Assembly (NCBI GenBank): GCA_021806355.1
Contig: JAJZXT010000096.1
Coordinates: forward strand, 1-15,826
Length of the DNA: 15,826 bases
Source of the DNA: Thermoplasmata archaeon
Lineage (GTDB): Archaea > Thermoplasmatota > Thermoplasmata > Thermoplasmatales > Thermoplasmataceae
Direction of reading: 5' to 3'
Below the pieces are notes generated by a model. It was not told where the DNA came from, did not search any database, and was given only the letters and a program-made list of their open reading frames with translations. Every line of letters starts with the position of its first letter. The first letter of the stretch is position 1. Made by a program: the position numbers and the translations under genes. Below, piece by piece: positions 6,348-14,403 of this stretch.

Positions 6348-7277
6348 TTAACTCACCATATTGGGGATGATGTCCTTCAATGCGCTTCTGATATCTGCAT
6401 ACTTAAACTGGTAGCCCGCTTTCAGAACCTTCTCCGGAATGATCTTTCCTCCGGACGCGAGCAGTCCATAAGCCTTGCCTACCCGTGCCTTAAGAATGAA
6501 TTCTGGCATTCCGATTGAAGCTTTTCTATTCATCTCGGAGCCAATAGCGCTGAAAAACTCACGGGAAGTAGTATACCCAGGAGATGTTGCATTTACGGGA
6601 CCTGTAATCTCAGCATTTTTTATTGTAAAGTCTATTATTCCAATTTCATCATCAATGTGAATCCATGAGAAAAACTGAGTTCCTGGTTTTATATAACCGC
6701 CTAGGTGTTTCCTAAATACAGGGGCAAGCTGTGAAAGTGCTCCTCCCTCACTGGAGAGTATAACACTGGTTCTTATCTTCACGGTTCTTACCCCTGCTTT
6801 TTCTGCCTTTCCTGTTGCGGCTTCCCAATCCTTCACAAGATTTCCCCAATAGTCGTCCCCACCGGCTGAAGTTTCGGTGTACGTTTGATCCGGTCCCCCT
6901 GGGCCATAATATCCGCTTGCACTGGCATTTATGAATACTTTTGGTTTTCTTTCACACTGAGAAATTCCTTCTGAAATTGATTCAGTCAAATCAACTCTGC
7001 TTTCCCTAACTATTCTATCATAATCTCGGTATTTCTCAAATGCCGGAGAGCCAGTCATATTGATTACTACATCGGATCCATCCACTATTTCCCTGAATTT
7101 TTCCGCATTAATCTGCAGTTTTTCATATGATCTGAGTCCGGGAATTAAATTCCTGGCACTCTCTGGGTCTCTTGACACAGAAACTATCTCGTTCCCCGGA
7201 GACAAAAGAAATTTGGAAAGTGATCTTCCAATAAGACCTGTTGAGCCTACAACGATAATTCTATTTACCATAACCAT
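6348..7277 (-). CDS. TIGR01777-type NAD(P)-dependent epimerase (SDR family)
   Basis: A 309-residue extended short-chain dehydrogenase. The N-terminal GSTGLIGRSL (about residues 11-20) is the TGxxGxxG dinucleotide-binding loop. Downstream come NMTGSPAF, FINASASGYYGPGG (SASGxYG replaces the usual catalytic Y-x-x-x-K region in this subfamily), a conserved DYWGNLVKDWEAA segment and FSWIHIDDE. Order and length match the TIGR01777 / YfcH / SDR39U1 group, predicted nucleotide-sugar epimerases whose real substrate is mostly unknown; some relatives act in cell division or chloroplasts. A minus-strand TTATAA at 7300-7305 is about 26 nt before the ATG at 7277, so the transcript is probably leaderless. 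A second in-frame ATG at 7271 is the alternative start. Confidence 0.88.
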   Translation of the reverse strand: MVMVNRIIVVGSTGLIGRSLSKFLLSPGNEIVSVSRDPESARNLIPGLRSYEKLQINAEKFREIVDGSDVVINMTGSPAFEKYRDYDRIVRESRVDLTESISEGISQCERKPKVFINASASGYYGPGGPDQTYTETSAGGDDYWGNLVKDWEAATGKAEKAGVRTVKIRTSVILSSEGGALSQLAPVFRKHLGGYIKPGTQFFSWIHIDDEIGIIDFTIKNAEITGPVNATSPGYTTSREFFSAIGSEMNRKASIGMPEFILKARVGKAYGLLASGGKIIPEKVLKAGYQFKYADIRSALKDIIPNMVS

Positions 7278-7325
7278 CGTCTAATAGAGACTCCAGACAT
7301 TATAACTCTTTTGGGATTCAACCTA

Positions 7326-7348
7326 TGACAATTATATGATGATTGTCA
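7326..7348. repeat. 7-bp inverted repeat upstream of the epimerase gene
   Basis: TGACAAT (7326-7332) and ATTGTCA (7342-7348) are perfect arms around a 9-nt spacer. It lies 49-71 bp upstream of the minus-strand epimerase start, just outside its TATA box, so it could bind an activator. It could equally be a leftover of the neighbouring insertion-sequence debris. Confidence 0.35.
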
Positions 7349-7406
7349 AATAATTATTTTTTACATTATTTCTTACTGAAAACACCATATTCTAAAGAGT
7401 ACATAG

Positions 7407-7631
7407 GTCATTCATTTATTCGTTGATGCAATGAAAGATATTGCGAGGATGATGAAGGTGCATATTGACTTCATACTGAACTATTTCACGCATCGCATAA
7501 TCAATGCAAAAGCTGAGGGGATAAATTCAAGGATTGCCCTCATAGAAAAGATGGCATTTGGTTTCAGGAATAAAGAGCACCTGAAGACTAAAATATACTT
7601 CAGGTGTGGTAATTTAGGTCTTTATCCATGA
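7407..7631 (+). pseudogene. ISL3-family transposase, C-terminal remnant
   Basis: The frame open from 7407 (first internal ATG 7431) encodes about 74 residues. Its features are HIDFILNYFTHRIINAKAEG, then NSRIALIEKMAFGFRN, and an end in FRCGNLGLYP. This is the conserved C-terminus of ISL3-family DDE transposases: a W/I-x-x-I-L-N-Y-F helix, N-A-x-x-E-G-x-N-S with the last catalytic glutamate, G-F/Y-R-N, and a terminal CGxLxLYP. The remaining 300-plus residues that carry the earlier catalytic aspartates are missing, and a TAG stop sits at 7404-7406 in this frame. It is thus a dead fragment of an old insertion. A 9-bp inverted repeat, CACCTGAAG/CTTCAGGTG, lies inside it at 7578-7606. The tRNA-Leu gene begins 36 bp beyond its stop. 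Confidence 0.75.
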
Positions 7632-7666
7632 ACCCATATGAAAGTGCGATGAGTCAATGTTATAAA

Positions 7667-7751
7667 TGCGGAGGGCCGGATTTGAACCGGCGGACCCCTG
7701 CGGGAATGGACCCTGAATCCATCGCCTTTAACCTAGCTCGACAACCTCCGC
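7667..7751 (-). tRNA. tRNA-Leu (anticodon CAG)
   Basis: On the minus strand the acceptor arms GCGGAGG and CCTCCGC pair perfectly and are followed by discriminator A. The anticodon stem ATGGA/TCCAT encloses the loop TTCAGGG, giving anticodon CAG. The long variable arm (TCCCGCAGGGG region) marks a class II tRNA, and the T arm contains GGTTCAAATCC. The 85-nt length and D-loop AGCTAGGTTAAAGG fit archaeal tRNA-Leu. CCA is not encoded and no intron is present. A minus-strand TTTTAATATA at about 7777-7786 is a suitable TATA box, about 30 nt upstream. Confidence 0.95.
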
Positions 7752-8100
7752 TTTAATTACAGGCATAGTTAAAAGCTATATTAAAATGTGGTATTTTGAA
7801 GGATTTATCAGCGCAATGACAAAATTTTTTCCCAATAACTATAAATCTCATATAAAAAACAACTTGAGAAGAAATGGAAGAATATTATTGTTTCAATCTC
7901 CATTTTCAACTGATATTCACTGAGCATTCTCAAATTTGGTTTCTATTCATTCAAAGGAAACTCTTTAATTAATTCTATTTTACTTTTTGGCTGATTTGAC
8001 CTGTTTTTCGGTTGCAGATAGTTGAATTTCTATCCTAATCCTAAGAGAAATGCCTATCCTCAAATATTAAATAGAACCCACTTACAAATTTTTGAGTTCC
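7752..8100. other. AT-rich intergenic region without a recognisable gene
   Basis: About 350 bp separate the tRNA-Leu gene from the alkyltransferase-endonuclease V stop codon. Apart from the tRNA promoter near 7777-7786 it shows only short frames. The longest I found, 35 codons from an ATG at 7816, has no resemblance to a known protein and no clear ribosome site. T-rich stretches close to 7975-8030 may end transcripts coming from the right. I see nothing else. Confidence 0.5.
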
Positions 8101-9075
8101 CTAGTTTTTCTCAACTTGAAGCAAATTATTTTTTCTCAGGGACACAGTTTCATCGTGAACCAATTTTAGTATTTTTGGATATGTTCCGGCTGAATCAGAT
8201 CTAACTATCTTTACTGCAGTATTAAGTGATATTCTATTCCCTGGGCTGACGATGCTGTTCCCCGACAAGACAACAGCCACCTTCTTTTCTTCAAGGTATA
8301 CATTATTTCCACTTACTTTCCCCATCAACAGGGACTTTGCCACGCCAATGGTTGGAATATTCAGTTTTAATCCAGCATAGGTTGCCAATCCAACGCCTCT
8401 TGGATGAAGTATGCCGTTTCCATCCACAAGCAAGGTTCCATCAAAATCGTAACAGAGTTCCTTTATGAATTTATACTCCCTGAAAGCCAGATACGCCGGA
8501 ATGTATGGAAAATTTGATCTCATGACTACTTCCTTTTTATTGAGTTTATTCCCATTCTGCCATATAAAAACACCATAGCCAGTTCGACCTTCATAAGAAA
8601 CGTCAACTGCACCGATGGATTCACCTTTCAAATCATCATCCAGTGAAACTCTGCTCCTCATTTCATTCTGCATCGAGGCAAGTTTTTTTAGGGGATAATC
8701 CGTCTTAAAGTCAGAGAATAGGGAGCTTTCAAAATTTTCAATACGATTTCGAGAAATTTTAACGCCATCTGCTTCCAACCTTCTTTTTTTTTCTGCGGAA
8801 CCCAACGAATGCGTGTAATTTCCAACCTCTCCGTTTGAATAAACCACCTTGTAACAGGGATAGATGTCCCCTCTTTCGTTTTCAGAGAGCATTGTCCCAA
8901 CAGCTCTTGATGCTCTGATATCGCCCAGGGCTGAAGCAAGGGCACCATAAGTCGTTACAAAACCCTCAGGAATCTGCTGCAACAGTTTATAAAGATAGTC
9001 ATAAAGATCAACGTTCTCAGTTTTAGATTCAGGCATATATTTCACATATAATCCGAAAGAATTAAAGCTTGTCAC
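8101..9075 (-). CDS. alkylguanine-DNA alkyltransferase-like / endonuclease V fusion
   Basis: A 324-residue bifunctional DNA repair protein. Residues about 15-110 form an AGT/ATL DNA-binding domain: IPEGFVTTYGALASAL, then SRAVG with the arginine finger R57, then PCYKVV with the acceptor cysteine C74. The usual PCHR histidine is tyrosine here. Residues about 125-324 are endonuclease V: D158 in VDVSY, the YIPAYLAFRE motif (191-200), D218 in LVDGNG and H224 in HPRGVGLA. EndoV cuts near deaminated adenine (inosine), while AGT removes alkyl groups from O6-guanine. Such a fusion has been characterised biochemically from Ferroplasma acidarmanus, supporting a Thermoplasmatales origin. The GTG at 9075 has no clear ribosome site; the in-frame ATG at 9036 (residue 14) matches the domain start better and may be the true one. 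Confidence 0.9.
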   Translation of the reverse strand: MTSFNSFGLYVKYMPESKTENVDLYDYLYKLLQQIPEGFVTTYGALASALGDIRASRAVGTMLSENERGDIYPCYKVVYSNGEVGNYTHSLGSAEKKRRLEADGVKISRNRIENFESSLFSDFKTDYPLKKLASMQNEMRSRVSLDDDLKGESIGAVDVSYEGRTGYGVFIWQNGNKLNKKEVVMRSNFPYIPAYLAFREYKFIKELCYDFDGTLLVDGNGILHPRGVGLATYAGLKLNIPTIGVAKSLLMGKVSGNNVYLEEKKVAVVLSGNSIVSPGNRISLNTAVKIVRSDSAGTYPKILKLVHDETVSLRKNNLLQVEKN

Positions 9076-9237
9076 TTTTCCAGATGGTTACCTGCAGGTA
9101 TGCTCGCAGCTTTGAAAATGCACTTTTCTTAAGGATGAGATCTGGCGAGTTTCATAGGTAGCTGGTCAGATATAAATGTTCAATTCTTCAACAGCTAAAT
9201 TTTCAAATATCGATAAGCGATACGGCTTTGAAAGATA

Positions 9238-12200
9238 ATGTTTGAATCCTTTTTTGAAAAAATTGGAAAATTTTCATCCAAGAATAGTGGAAAGATTATA
9301 GTTTTCTGGGTTGTATTTCTGATCCTTATGATATTCCCAGCCTCTCTTGTTTTTAGTAATACATCATTCAATATAGGGGGGAGTCTCAACACGACTTCAT
9401 CAATGTCTTATAGAGCATCCACGGAACTCTCAAATTATTTTGGGCAGAACAGTTCCAATTTTGGAGGTTCAACTTCCAACGCATCTCAGTTCATAATCAT
9501 CACAAATAACACACCTGTAACAAATCTTCAAACGTATAGGGAACTTCTCTCAGTCAATAATCGATTATCTTCATATTCTTCAGGCATCAAGGGTTTTAAA
9601 TCGATTACAAGTATTTTTTCAACCGAAGAAAGTCTCCTGATGAATTTTTCGACTGGAATGAAGGGGCTAATAAACGGAACAACAGGGCTTATTGGTGGCC
9701 TTAATTCCGCTTCATATATGTTTAATTCAACGGCTCAATTAACACTGGGCCTTCCATTAATTTATCTGCAGAACTTCACAATCAATGGCAATAAATCTGA
9801 GGCATACAATAAAACTATTTCCTATGCAGGCAGCTCTAAGGAATCAGTTCTTGCTAAAGATTATGTGAACAACTTCACATCATACTGGAATGCAAGTAAG
9901 AACTTAACAAAACCTGTCTACGAGATGAACCGGGCTGTCAATAATACCCTTAGGAACACCACTTTCGTAAGCACAAGTTCTGCCAAGGGTTATGGATCTA
10001 TCGCCCATTTAATGGTATCAATTGATCAAAACATTACACTATCTTCGTTCATGTTTAATCAAAAGAGTTCAGTTCTTAACTACTCCATAACCGCATTAAC
10101 GGCGGAGCTTTCATCTAATTCAACAAAGGCAAGTTTTATTGAGAACGTTCTTGGAACTTCCTATGCATATATTATAGGAGTTTCATTTAACCTAAGCCAG
10201 CCAGCTATACCTCAACAAATAATTTCCGCATCCATACCATTTGTGCTGAATGCTTCAATAAGGGAATTTTATGGCAACCCTCTAATTGCCTTGAATAAGA
10301 ATCACTATATCGTTAGTACATTCCTGGAAACCCTTGCAAACGTAACGCCAAGGGAAGCTTATAATGAGTACATCTCTAATTACACGCTATTCGAACAACC
10401 TATAATCCCAAGCAATTATACCCTATCTCAATTATTGGGAATAGGATATTCCACGTCCCTTATCATTATAAATATAAACCAGGCATATAACACATCCGCG
10501 AGTGACACGATCACAAGCATAGCCACACAGGTTCAGAGCAACATTACAAACTCATCTGTAATCGTAACCGGCAGCCAAACCCTAAATGGGCAGATAAACA
10601 ACGAAGTAACTAAAGGAATGATTGAGGCTCTGGGCATCGGAATATTTCTTTCCATTATGATAGTGGGGTTATACTTCAGATCCATTAAAGCAGCGTTCAT
10701 GCCTTTATTTATATTTGCCTTCTCTGCTATAATATCGTTGGGCCTTAATGGACTTCTATACAAATACGTACTTCACGCCCAGATCTCTTTTATCACGCCT
10801 ACTTTACTGCTATTGTTGCTTCTGGGGCTGACAAGTGATTATGTAGTATATATCATGGCCAGGTACAGGAAGGAACTGGCAAGCGGGCAGAAACACCCCA
10901 CTATCGTATCTTCAAGGTGGGCAGGGCACGCTGTCTTCACTTCAGGATTGACAGTAGTTATTTCGTATATAGTTCTCTGGATATCCCACGTTCCTATTTT
11001 CAGCGACTCGGGACTTACGAATGCAGTAGGAGTTTCAGTTTCTGTCATATTAGCCAACACACTTCTTCTTGCTATTCTCCATCGCTATGGAAGGAGGATA
11101 TTGAACATTAAGGAGAGCAGTAAAGATGATGGGCCACCAGGAAGGGTTTTTATGGGGAAGGTTGGCAAATTCTCTACAGATAACAAAGCTCCGCTGGTTG
11201 TTGCTTTCGTGATCGTTTCACTAATAGCACTCACATTTTATACGATAACCCCTACTAATATGGATATCTTCAAATTGATCCCGCAAAGCTCGGGAGTTGA
11301 GTCCGTAGTGGCTGTTAATGCATCATTTGGGGGGGATTTCTTCGATAGATCTTTCATAATTGTGCACTTTGCCCAACCATTAATCAACTCAAATGGCTCC
11401 TTTAATTATGCGGAATTCCAAAAACTATCGCAGATTGAGAATACTACAGCCCATATTTCCGGAATTCAGGGAATATTCGGGCCAACTTATCCCTTTGGAA
11501 GCTTTATTTCTCCACACTCTATCAACAGCCTACCCAACGGATCCGCCAACATTTATAACAGCCAGGTCAAGTCTTTTATAGGTTCAAATTCCAGGTATGC
11601 AGAAATTGTCTTTGAAACCACATCTCTCGCATGGACAACCCCTGCTTCAGTAACTGTCAGTAATCTCAACAATGCCCTATCCACAAATGCTAGCAACCTT
11701 GCCTATACATACAACATAGGAGGAATGACAGAGGGATTCTCAAACGCATATTCGGTAACAGCATCATCCTTCTCTGAAATGATTCCAATACTTGCAATTG
11801 CTATATTCATAATTCTACTTATCCAGATGGGTTCTGTCCTGACGCCTGTAAGATTGATATTGATGGTGATTGCATCAGTGATAATATCGCTTTCAATTTC
11901 ATATGTCATTTTCCATTATATCCAGCATCTTCCACTGATAATTTTCATGCCCATGTTCGCATTTATTACACTTCTGGCAGTCGGTCTGGACTATGATATA
12001 TTCATGATATCGAGGGTGAAGGAGGAAGTAATAAAGGGAAAGACCGAAAAAGAGGCAATAATTACTTCTGTAAGGGAGAATGGAGCGGTCATAATAACAT
12101 TAGGTGCCGTTCTTGCCGTAACATTTGGCTCCCTTTATATCAGCACTCTTGGGATAATACAAGAAATAGGGATGAGCCTTGCCATTGGAGTCCTTGTGGA

Positions 12201-12297
12201 CACATTCATAACATGGCCCTTTTTTGTTCCGGCAGTCATGCTCATATTGAAGAAATATAATTGGTGGCCTTCAAAAATTGGTGTTAAGAAAGAGTAG
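9238..12297 (+). CDS. MMPL-family RND transporter
   Basis: A 1019-residue membrane protein of two homologous halves, each one TM helix, a large outside domain and five TM helices. TM1 is at about 19-39, the first outer domain 40-455, and TM2-6 follow from 461 to about 630. TM7 is near 650-670, the second outer domain about 675-845, and TM8-12 fill 848-1007. Each helix bundle has the acidic relay motif of the RND/MMPL family: GLTSDY (D534) and GLDYD (D918, D920), which use the proton gradient. Likely substrates are lipids or amphiphiles exported to the membrane surface; none can be fixed. The first outer domain is unusually rich in N-x-S/T sequons. The gene is divergent from the AGT-EndoV gene and ends before a hairpin terminator. 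Confidence 0.9.
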   Translation: MFESFFEKIGKFSSKNSGKIIVFWVVFLILMIFPASLVFSNTSFNIGGSLNTTSSMSYRASTELSNYFGQNSSNFGGSTSNASQFIIITNNTPVTNLQTYRELLSVNNRLSSYSSGIKGFKSITSIFSTEESLLMNFSTGMKGLINGTTGLIGGLNSASYMFNSTAQLTLGLPLIYLQNFTINGNKSEAYNKTISYAGSSKESVLAKDYVNNFTSYWNASKNLTKPVYEMNRAVNNTLRNTTFVSTSSAKGYGSIAHLMVSIDQNITLSSFMFNQKSSVLNYSITALTAELSSNSTKASFIENVLGTSYAYIIGVSFNLSQPAIPQQIISASIPFVLNASIREFYGNPLIALNKNHYIVSTFLETLANVTPREAYNEYISNYTLFEQPIIPSNYTLSQLLGIGYSTSLIIININQAYNTSASDTITSIATQVQSNITNSSVIVTGSQTLNGQINNEVTKGMIEALGIGIFLSIMIVGLYFRSIKAAFMPLFIFAFSAIISLGLNGLLYKYVLHAQISFITPTLLLLLLLGLTSDYVVYIMARYRKELASGQKHPTIVSSRWAGHAVFTSGLTVVISYIVLWISHVPIFSDSGLTNAVGVSVSVILANTLLLAILHRYGRRILNIKESSKDDGPPGRVFMGKVGKFSTDNKAPLVVAFVIVSLIALTFYTITPTNMDIFKLIPQSSGVESVVAVNASFGGDFFDRSFIIVHFAQPLINSNGSFNYAEFQKLSQIENTTAHISGIQGIFGPTYPFGSFISPHSINSLPNGSANIYNSQVKSFIGSNSRYAEIVFETTSLAWTTPASVTVSNLNNALSTNASNLAYTYNIGGMTEGFSNAYSVTASSFSEMIPILAIAIFIILLIQMGSVLTPVRLILMVIASVIISLSISYVIFHYIQHLPLIIFMPMFAFITLLAVGLDYDIFMISRVKEEVIKGKTEKEAIITSVRENGAVIITLGAVLAVTFGSLYISTLGIIQEIGMSLAIGVLVDTFITWPFFVPAVMLILKKYNWWPSKIGVKKE

Positions 12298-12299
12298 TC

Positions 12300-12322
12300 A
12301 GGATATTATATATCCTTTTTTT
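12300..12322 (+). terminator. hairpin plus oligo-T terminator after the MMPL gene
   Basis: Three bases after the MMPL stop codon, AGGATAT and ATATCCT pair perfectly around a TAT loop, and the last arm runs into seven T residues (12316-12322). The TATTATATAT inside the stem could also act as a TATA element for the oxidoreductase gene that starts at 12360. Confidence 0.6.
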
Positions 12323-12359
12323 CTCTATAAGATGTGGAGTCTACCCATGGTGAACATAA

Positions 12360-13691
12360 TTGATAGGTGAAAGAGTTGCAGTTGTTGTAGGTGGCGGGAT
12401 CCTTGGAAACACCATTGCATATTGGCTTTCACACCTAAGGGGAACCAAAGTCTTCGTGATGGAGAAGGAAAGGGATACTTCGATCCACACGACTTCAAGG
12501 AACACTGGAATGGTTCATCGACCATTTTACATGAATCCTCAAAAAAAGAAAGTCCTGGCAACTTCTGCATCAATATCCTATTATCTCTGGAAAGAATTTG
12601 CATCTTCACACAATTTACCGTGGAATGAAGTTGGAACCTTAGAGGTTGCAAAGACTGAGGAGCAGGTTAAGACTATTGAAAAATATGAGAAATGGGCACT
12701 CATTAACGGCGTTCAGGAGAACCAGATTTCTATTTTGAACAGGGAACAAATTAGAGAAATCGAAAGAAATGTATCGGCACCGGGCGGCATTTTATCCAAG
12801 ACTGACACATCGACTGACTATGGTATCCTTTCTAACAAAATAGCGGAAATAAACAAAATTAATGGGGTTAGGTATTTATTTAATTCCAGGGTTATGGATA
12901 TTCGCAGTGAGAAACGAACTCTGCAGTATTTCATTGATGATTCCACAACAAAAAGGCAAATGACGTGTGATCTTTTAATCAATGCTGCCGGAAATCGTTC
13001 TCTGGATCTTGCACATAGAGATGGAACTGCTCTTGACAAATCGGTAATGTATTTCAGGGGGGAGTATTGGAAGGTTGACGAGAATCTAAAAGGATTCGTA
13101 AGCAGGAATATATATTCCGTTGCGGATAACCCGGAATTTCCGTTTTTGGATCCACATCTAATAGTAAGGCCGAACGGAACCTTGGAAATTGGGCCAAATG
13201 CAGTTCCCGTAAGCGGGCCAGAGTTTTATCGTGAGGGTATGGGAAAGAACAAAGAATTTTTCCCAATATTGAAAAGGCCGCTTTCACCTAAAATAAATCT
13301 ATTGTTAAACCCGCAATTCATCAAGCTTGCAATGGGAGAATGGAAATCTTCCCTCAGCCAGAGGGAAATGATTGGGAGAGTCAATTCTTTTATCCCAAAC
13401 ATGGATTTCAGGAAGGCGAAGGTTCGCGGTTTCTCCGGTATCCGGGGTTCACTAGTTGATAAACACGGATTTGTTCCAGAAACAATAGTCCAAAATAAGG
13501 AAAACTGCCTGCATGTCCTGAATTATAATTCTCCAGGCGCAACTGGTTCTCCATATTTTTCATATCTTCTCTATAATTCTATTTTGAAAAATGGGCTTTT
13601 GGAAGATAATAAAGGTCAGGATCATATATCCCATGAAATTTGGAAAGATGTCGACTCCTATAATACAAAAAGTGAACTCTTACTCTTCTAA
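12360..13691 (+). CDS. FAD-dependent oxidoreductase, L-2-hydroxyglutarate oxidase-like
   Basis: A 443-residue flavoprotein of the DAO family. The N-terminal VVVGGGILGN (about residues 8-17) and E35 form the Rossmann FAD-binding unit. SRNTGMVH (about 47-54) is the flavin-contact segment, and LLINAAGNRS (about 207-216) the second FAD motif. The later FRGEYWKV, NIYSVADNPEFPFLDPHL and LEIGPNAV segments follow the L-2-hydroxyglutarate oxidase/dehydrogenase (LhgO, L2HGDH) pattern. In that family the enzyme oxidises L-2-hydroxyglutarate to 2-oxoglutarate. The exact substrate is inferred. No ATG or GTG is available in frame before the FAD motif: TAA at 12357-12359 closes the frame, so the start is TTG at 12360, with GGTGA at 12349-12353 as ribosome site. 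The gene converges with the DUF998 gene. Confidence 0.82.
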   Translation: MIGERVAVVVGGGILGNTIAYWLSHLRGTKVFVMEKERDTSIHTTSRNTGMVHRPFYMNPQKKKVLATSASISYYLWKEFASSHNLPWNEVGTLEVAKTEEQVKTIEKYEKWALINGVQENQISILNREQIREIERNVSAPGGILSKTDTSTDYGILSNKIAEINKINGVRYLFNSRVMDIRSEKRTLQYFIDDSTTKRQMTCDLLINAAGNRSLDLAHRDGTALDKSVMYFRGEYWKVDENLKGFVSRNIYSVADNPEFPFLDPHLIVRPNGTLEIGPNAVPVSGPEFYREGMGKNKEFFPILKRPLSPKINLLLNPQFIKLAMGEWKSSLSQREMIGRVNSFIPNMDFRKAKVRGFSGIRGSLVDKHGFVPETIVQNKENCLHVLNYNSPGATGSPYFSYLLYNSILKNGLLEDNKGQDHISHEIWKDVDSYNTKSELLLF

Positions 13692-13768
13692 GAAACCCCG
13701 CTTTATCGATTGAATTATCTACAAGCAAAAAAATATTGTTGAAAAATTATTGGGTTAGTGGTTAATTA

Positions 13769-14347
13769 TTACTCGCTTTTTTCAGACTTTCCTATTAGAT
13801 ATGTTGAGAAACCAAGTGCCCAGATCAGGTTAGGTATGACAATCATTCTTTCCATTCCACCTACTCCGAGCCCCAAAAGAATTTTGGCCATATAGAGAAG
13901 CAAGGCGCCCAATCCGATTGTTCCCAGGATTCCCCATATTAATGAAATAAAGTCTCTATTTTTATAGAGAATAGCATAAGACGCAAGCGATGAGAATAAG
14001 AACGCAAAAAGAGCAAATATCAGATGTGGCGTTCCAAAGGTTTCATTGACCAAACCCACCCCCAGGGAGCCAAATCCAGACAAAATAAGAAATATCATCA
14101 AAAGTCTTGAATATTCCATTAACAGAACTCCTGCAGTGATCAATAACACCCCGAGAATCACAATTGATGCGCTAAATACGAACCAGGCTGGGTTATATAC
14201 AGGAACGCCTAGATGGCTTATGGTGTTGGTGTGAATTATATAACCCGGATCAAGAAATGCTGCAATATTAAGAAATATTACAAACTGCGCTACCGCTATA
14301 AACACCAAAATTCCTGCCAATGCTGTTCTGTCTCTAAAGAGGTTCAT
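13769..14347 (-). CDS. DUF998 family membrane protein
   Basis: A 192-residue integral membrane protein with six hydrophobic segments, at about residues 9-30, 54-76, 80-100, 107-127, 135-157 and 170-185. The family marks are HTNTISHLGVP after TM1 (the IS-x-LG motif), VGLVNETFGTPH near the middle (the G-x-x-x-E segment followed by H) and GGMERMIVIPNLIW (about 161-174) between the last two helices. DUF998 proteins have no established function. The transcript is probably leaderless: TATATATA at 14369-14376 is about 26 nt before the ATG at 14347. The IS4-group transposase gene ends 57 bp upstream of this start in the same orientation, so read-through from the insertion could affect this gene. Confidence 0.85.
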   Translation of the reverse strand: MNLFRDRTALAGILVFIAVAQFVIFLNIAAFLDPGYIIHTNTISHLGVPVYNPAWFVFSASIVILGVLLITAGVLLMEYSRLLMIFLILSGFGSLGVGLVNETFGTPHLIFALFAFLFSSLASYAILYKNRDFISLIWGILGTIGLGALLLYMAKILLGLGVGGMERMIVIPNLIWALGFSTYLIGKSEKSE

Positions 14348-14365
14348 TTCAAGTAATAAATTTTA

Positions 14366-14383
14366 AACTATATATATTTAGTT
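14366..14383 (-). promoter_or_regulatory. DUF998 gene promoter
   Basis: AACTATATATATTTAGTT is a nearly perfect palindrome containing the TATA box about 26 nt before the DUF998 start codon. This spacing predicts transcription starting at or beside the ATG. Confidence 0.5.
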
Positions 14384-14403
14384 ATAGAATTGTTTTTTAA
14401 ACC

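Noticed and set aside
7578..7606. CACCTGAAG/CTTCAGGTG hairpin considered as a terminator or insertion-sequence end.
   Set aside because: It lies inside the preserved coding part of the ISL3 transposase remnant and is not followed by a T run.
7816..7923. 35-codon frame in the AT-rich spacer after the tRNA.
   Set aside because: Low-complexity AT-driven sequence with no ribosome site and no recognisable motif.
8022..8204. 60-codon plus-strand frame overlapping the AGT-EndoV 3' end.
   Set aside because: No ribosome site or known domain, and half of it lies antisense to a well-supported gene.
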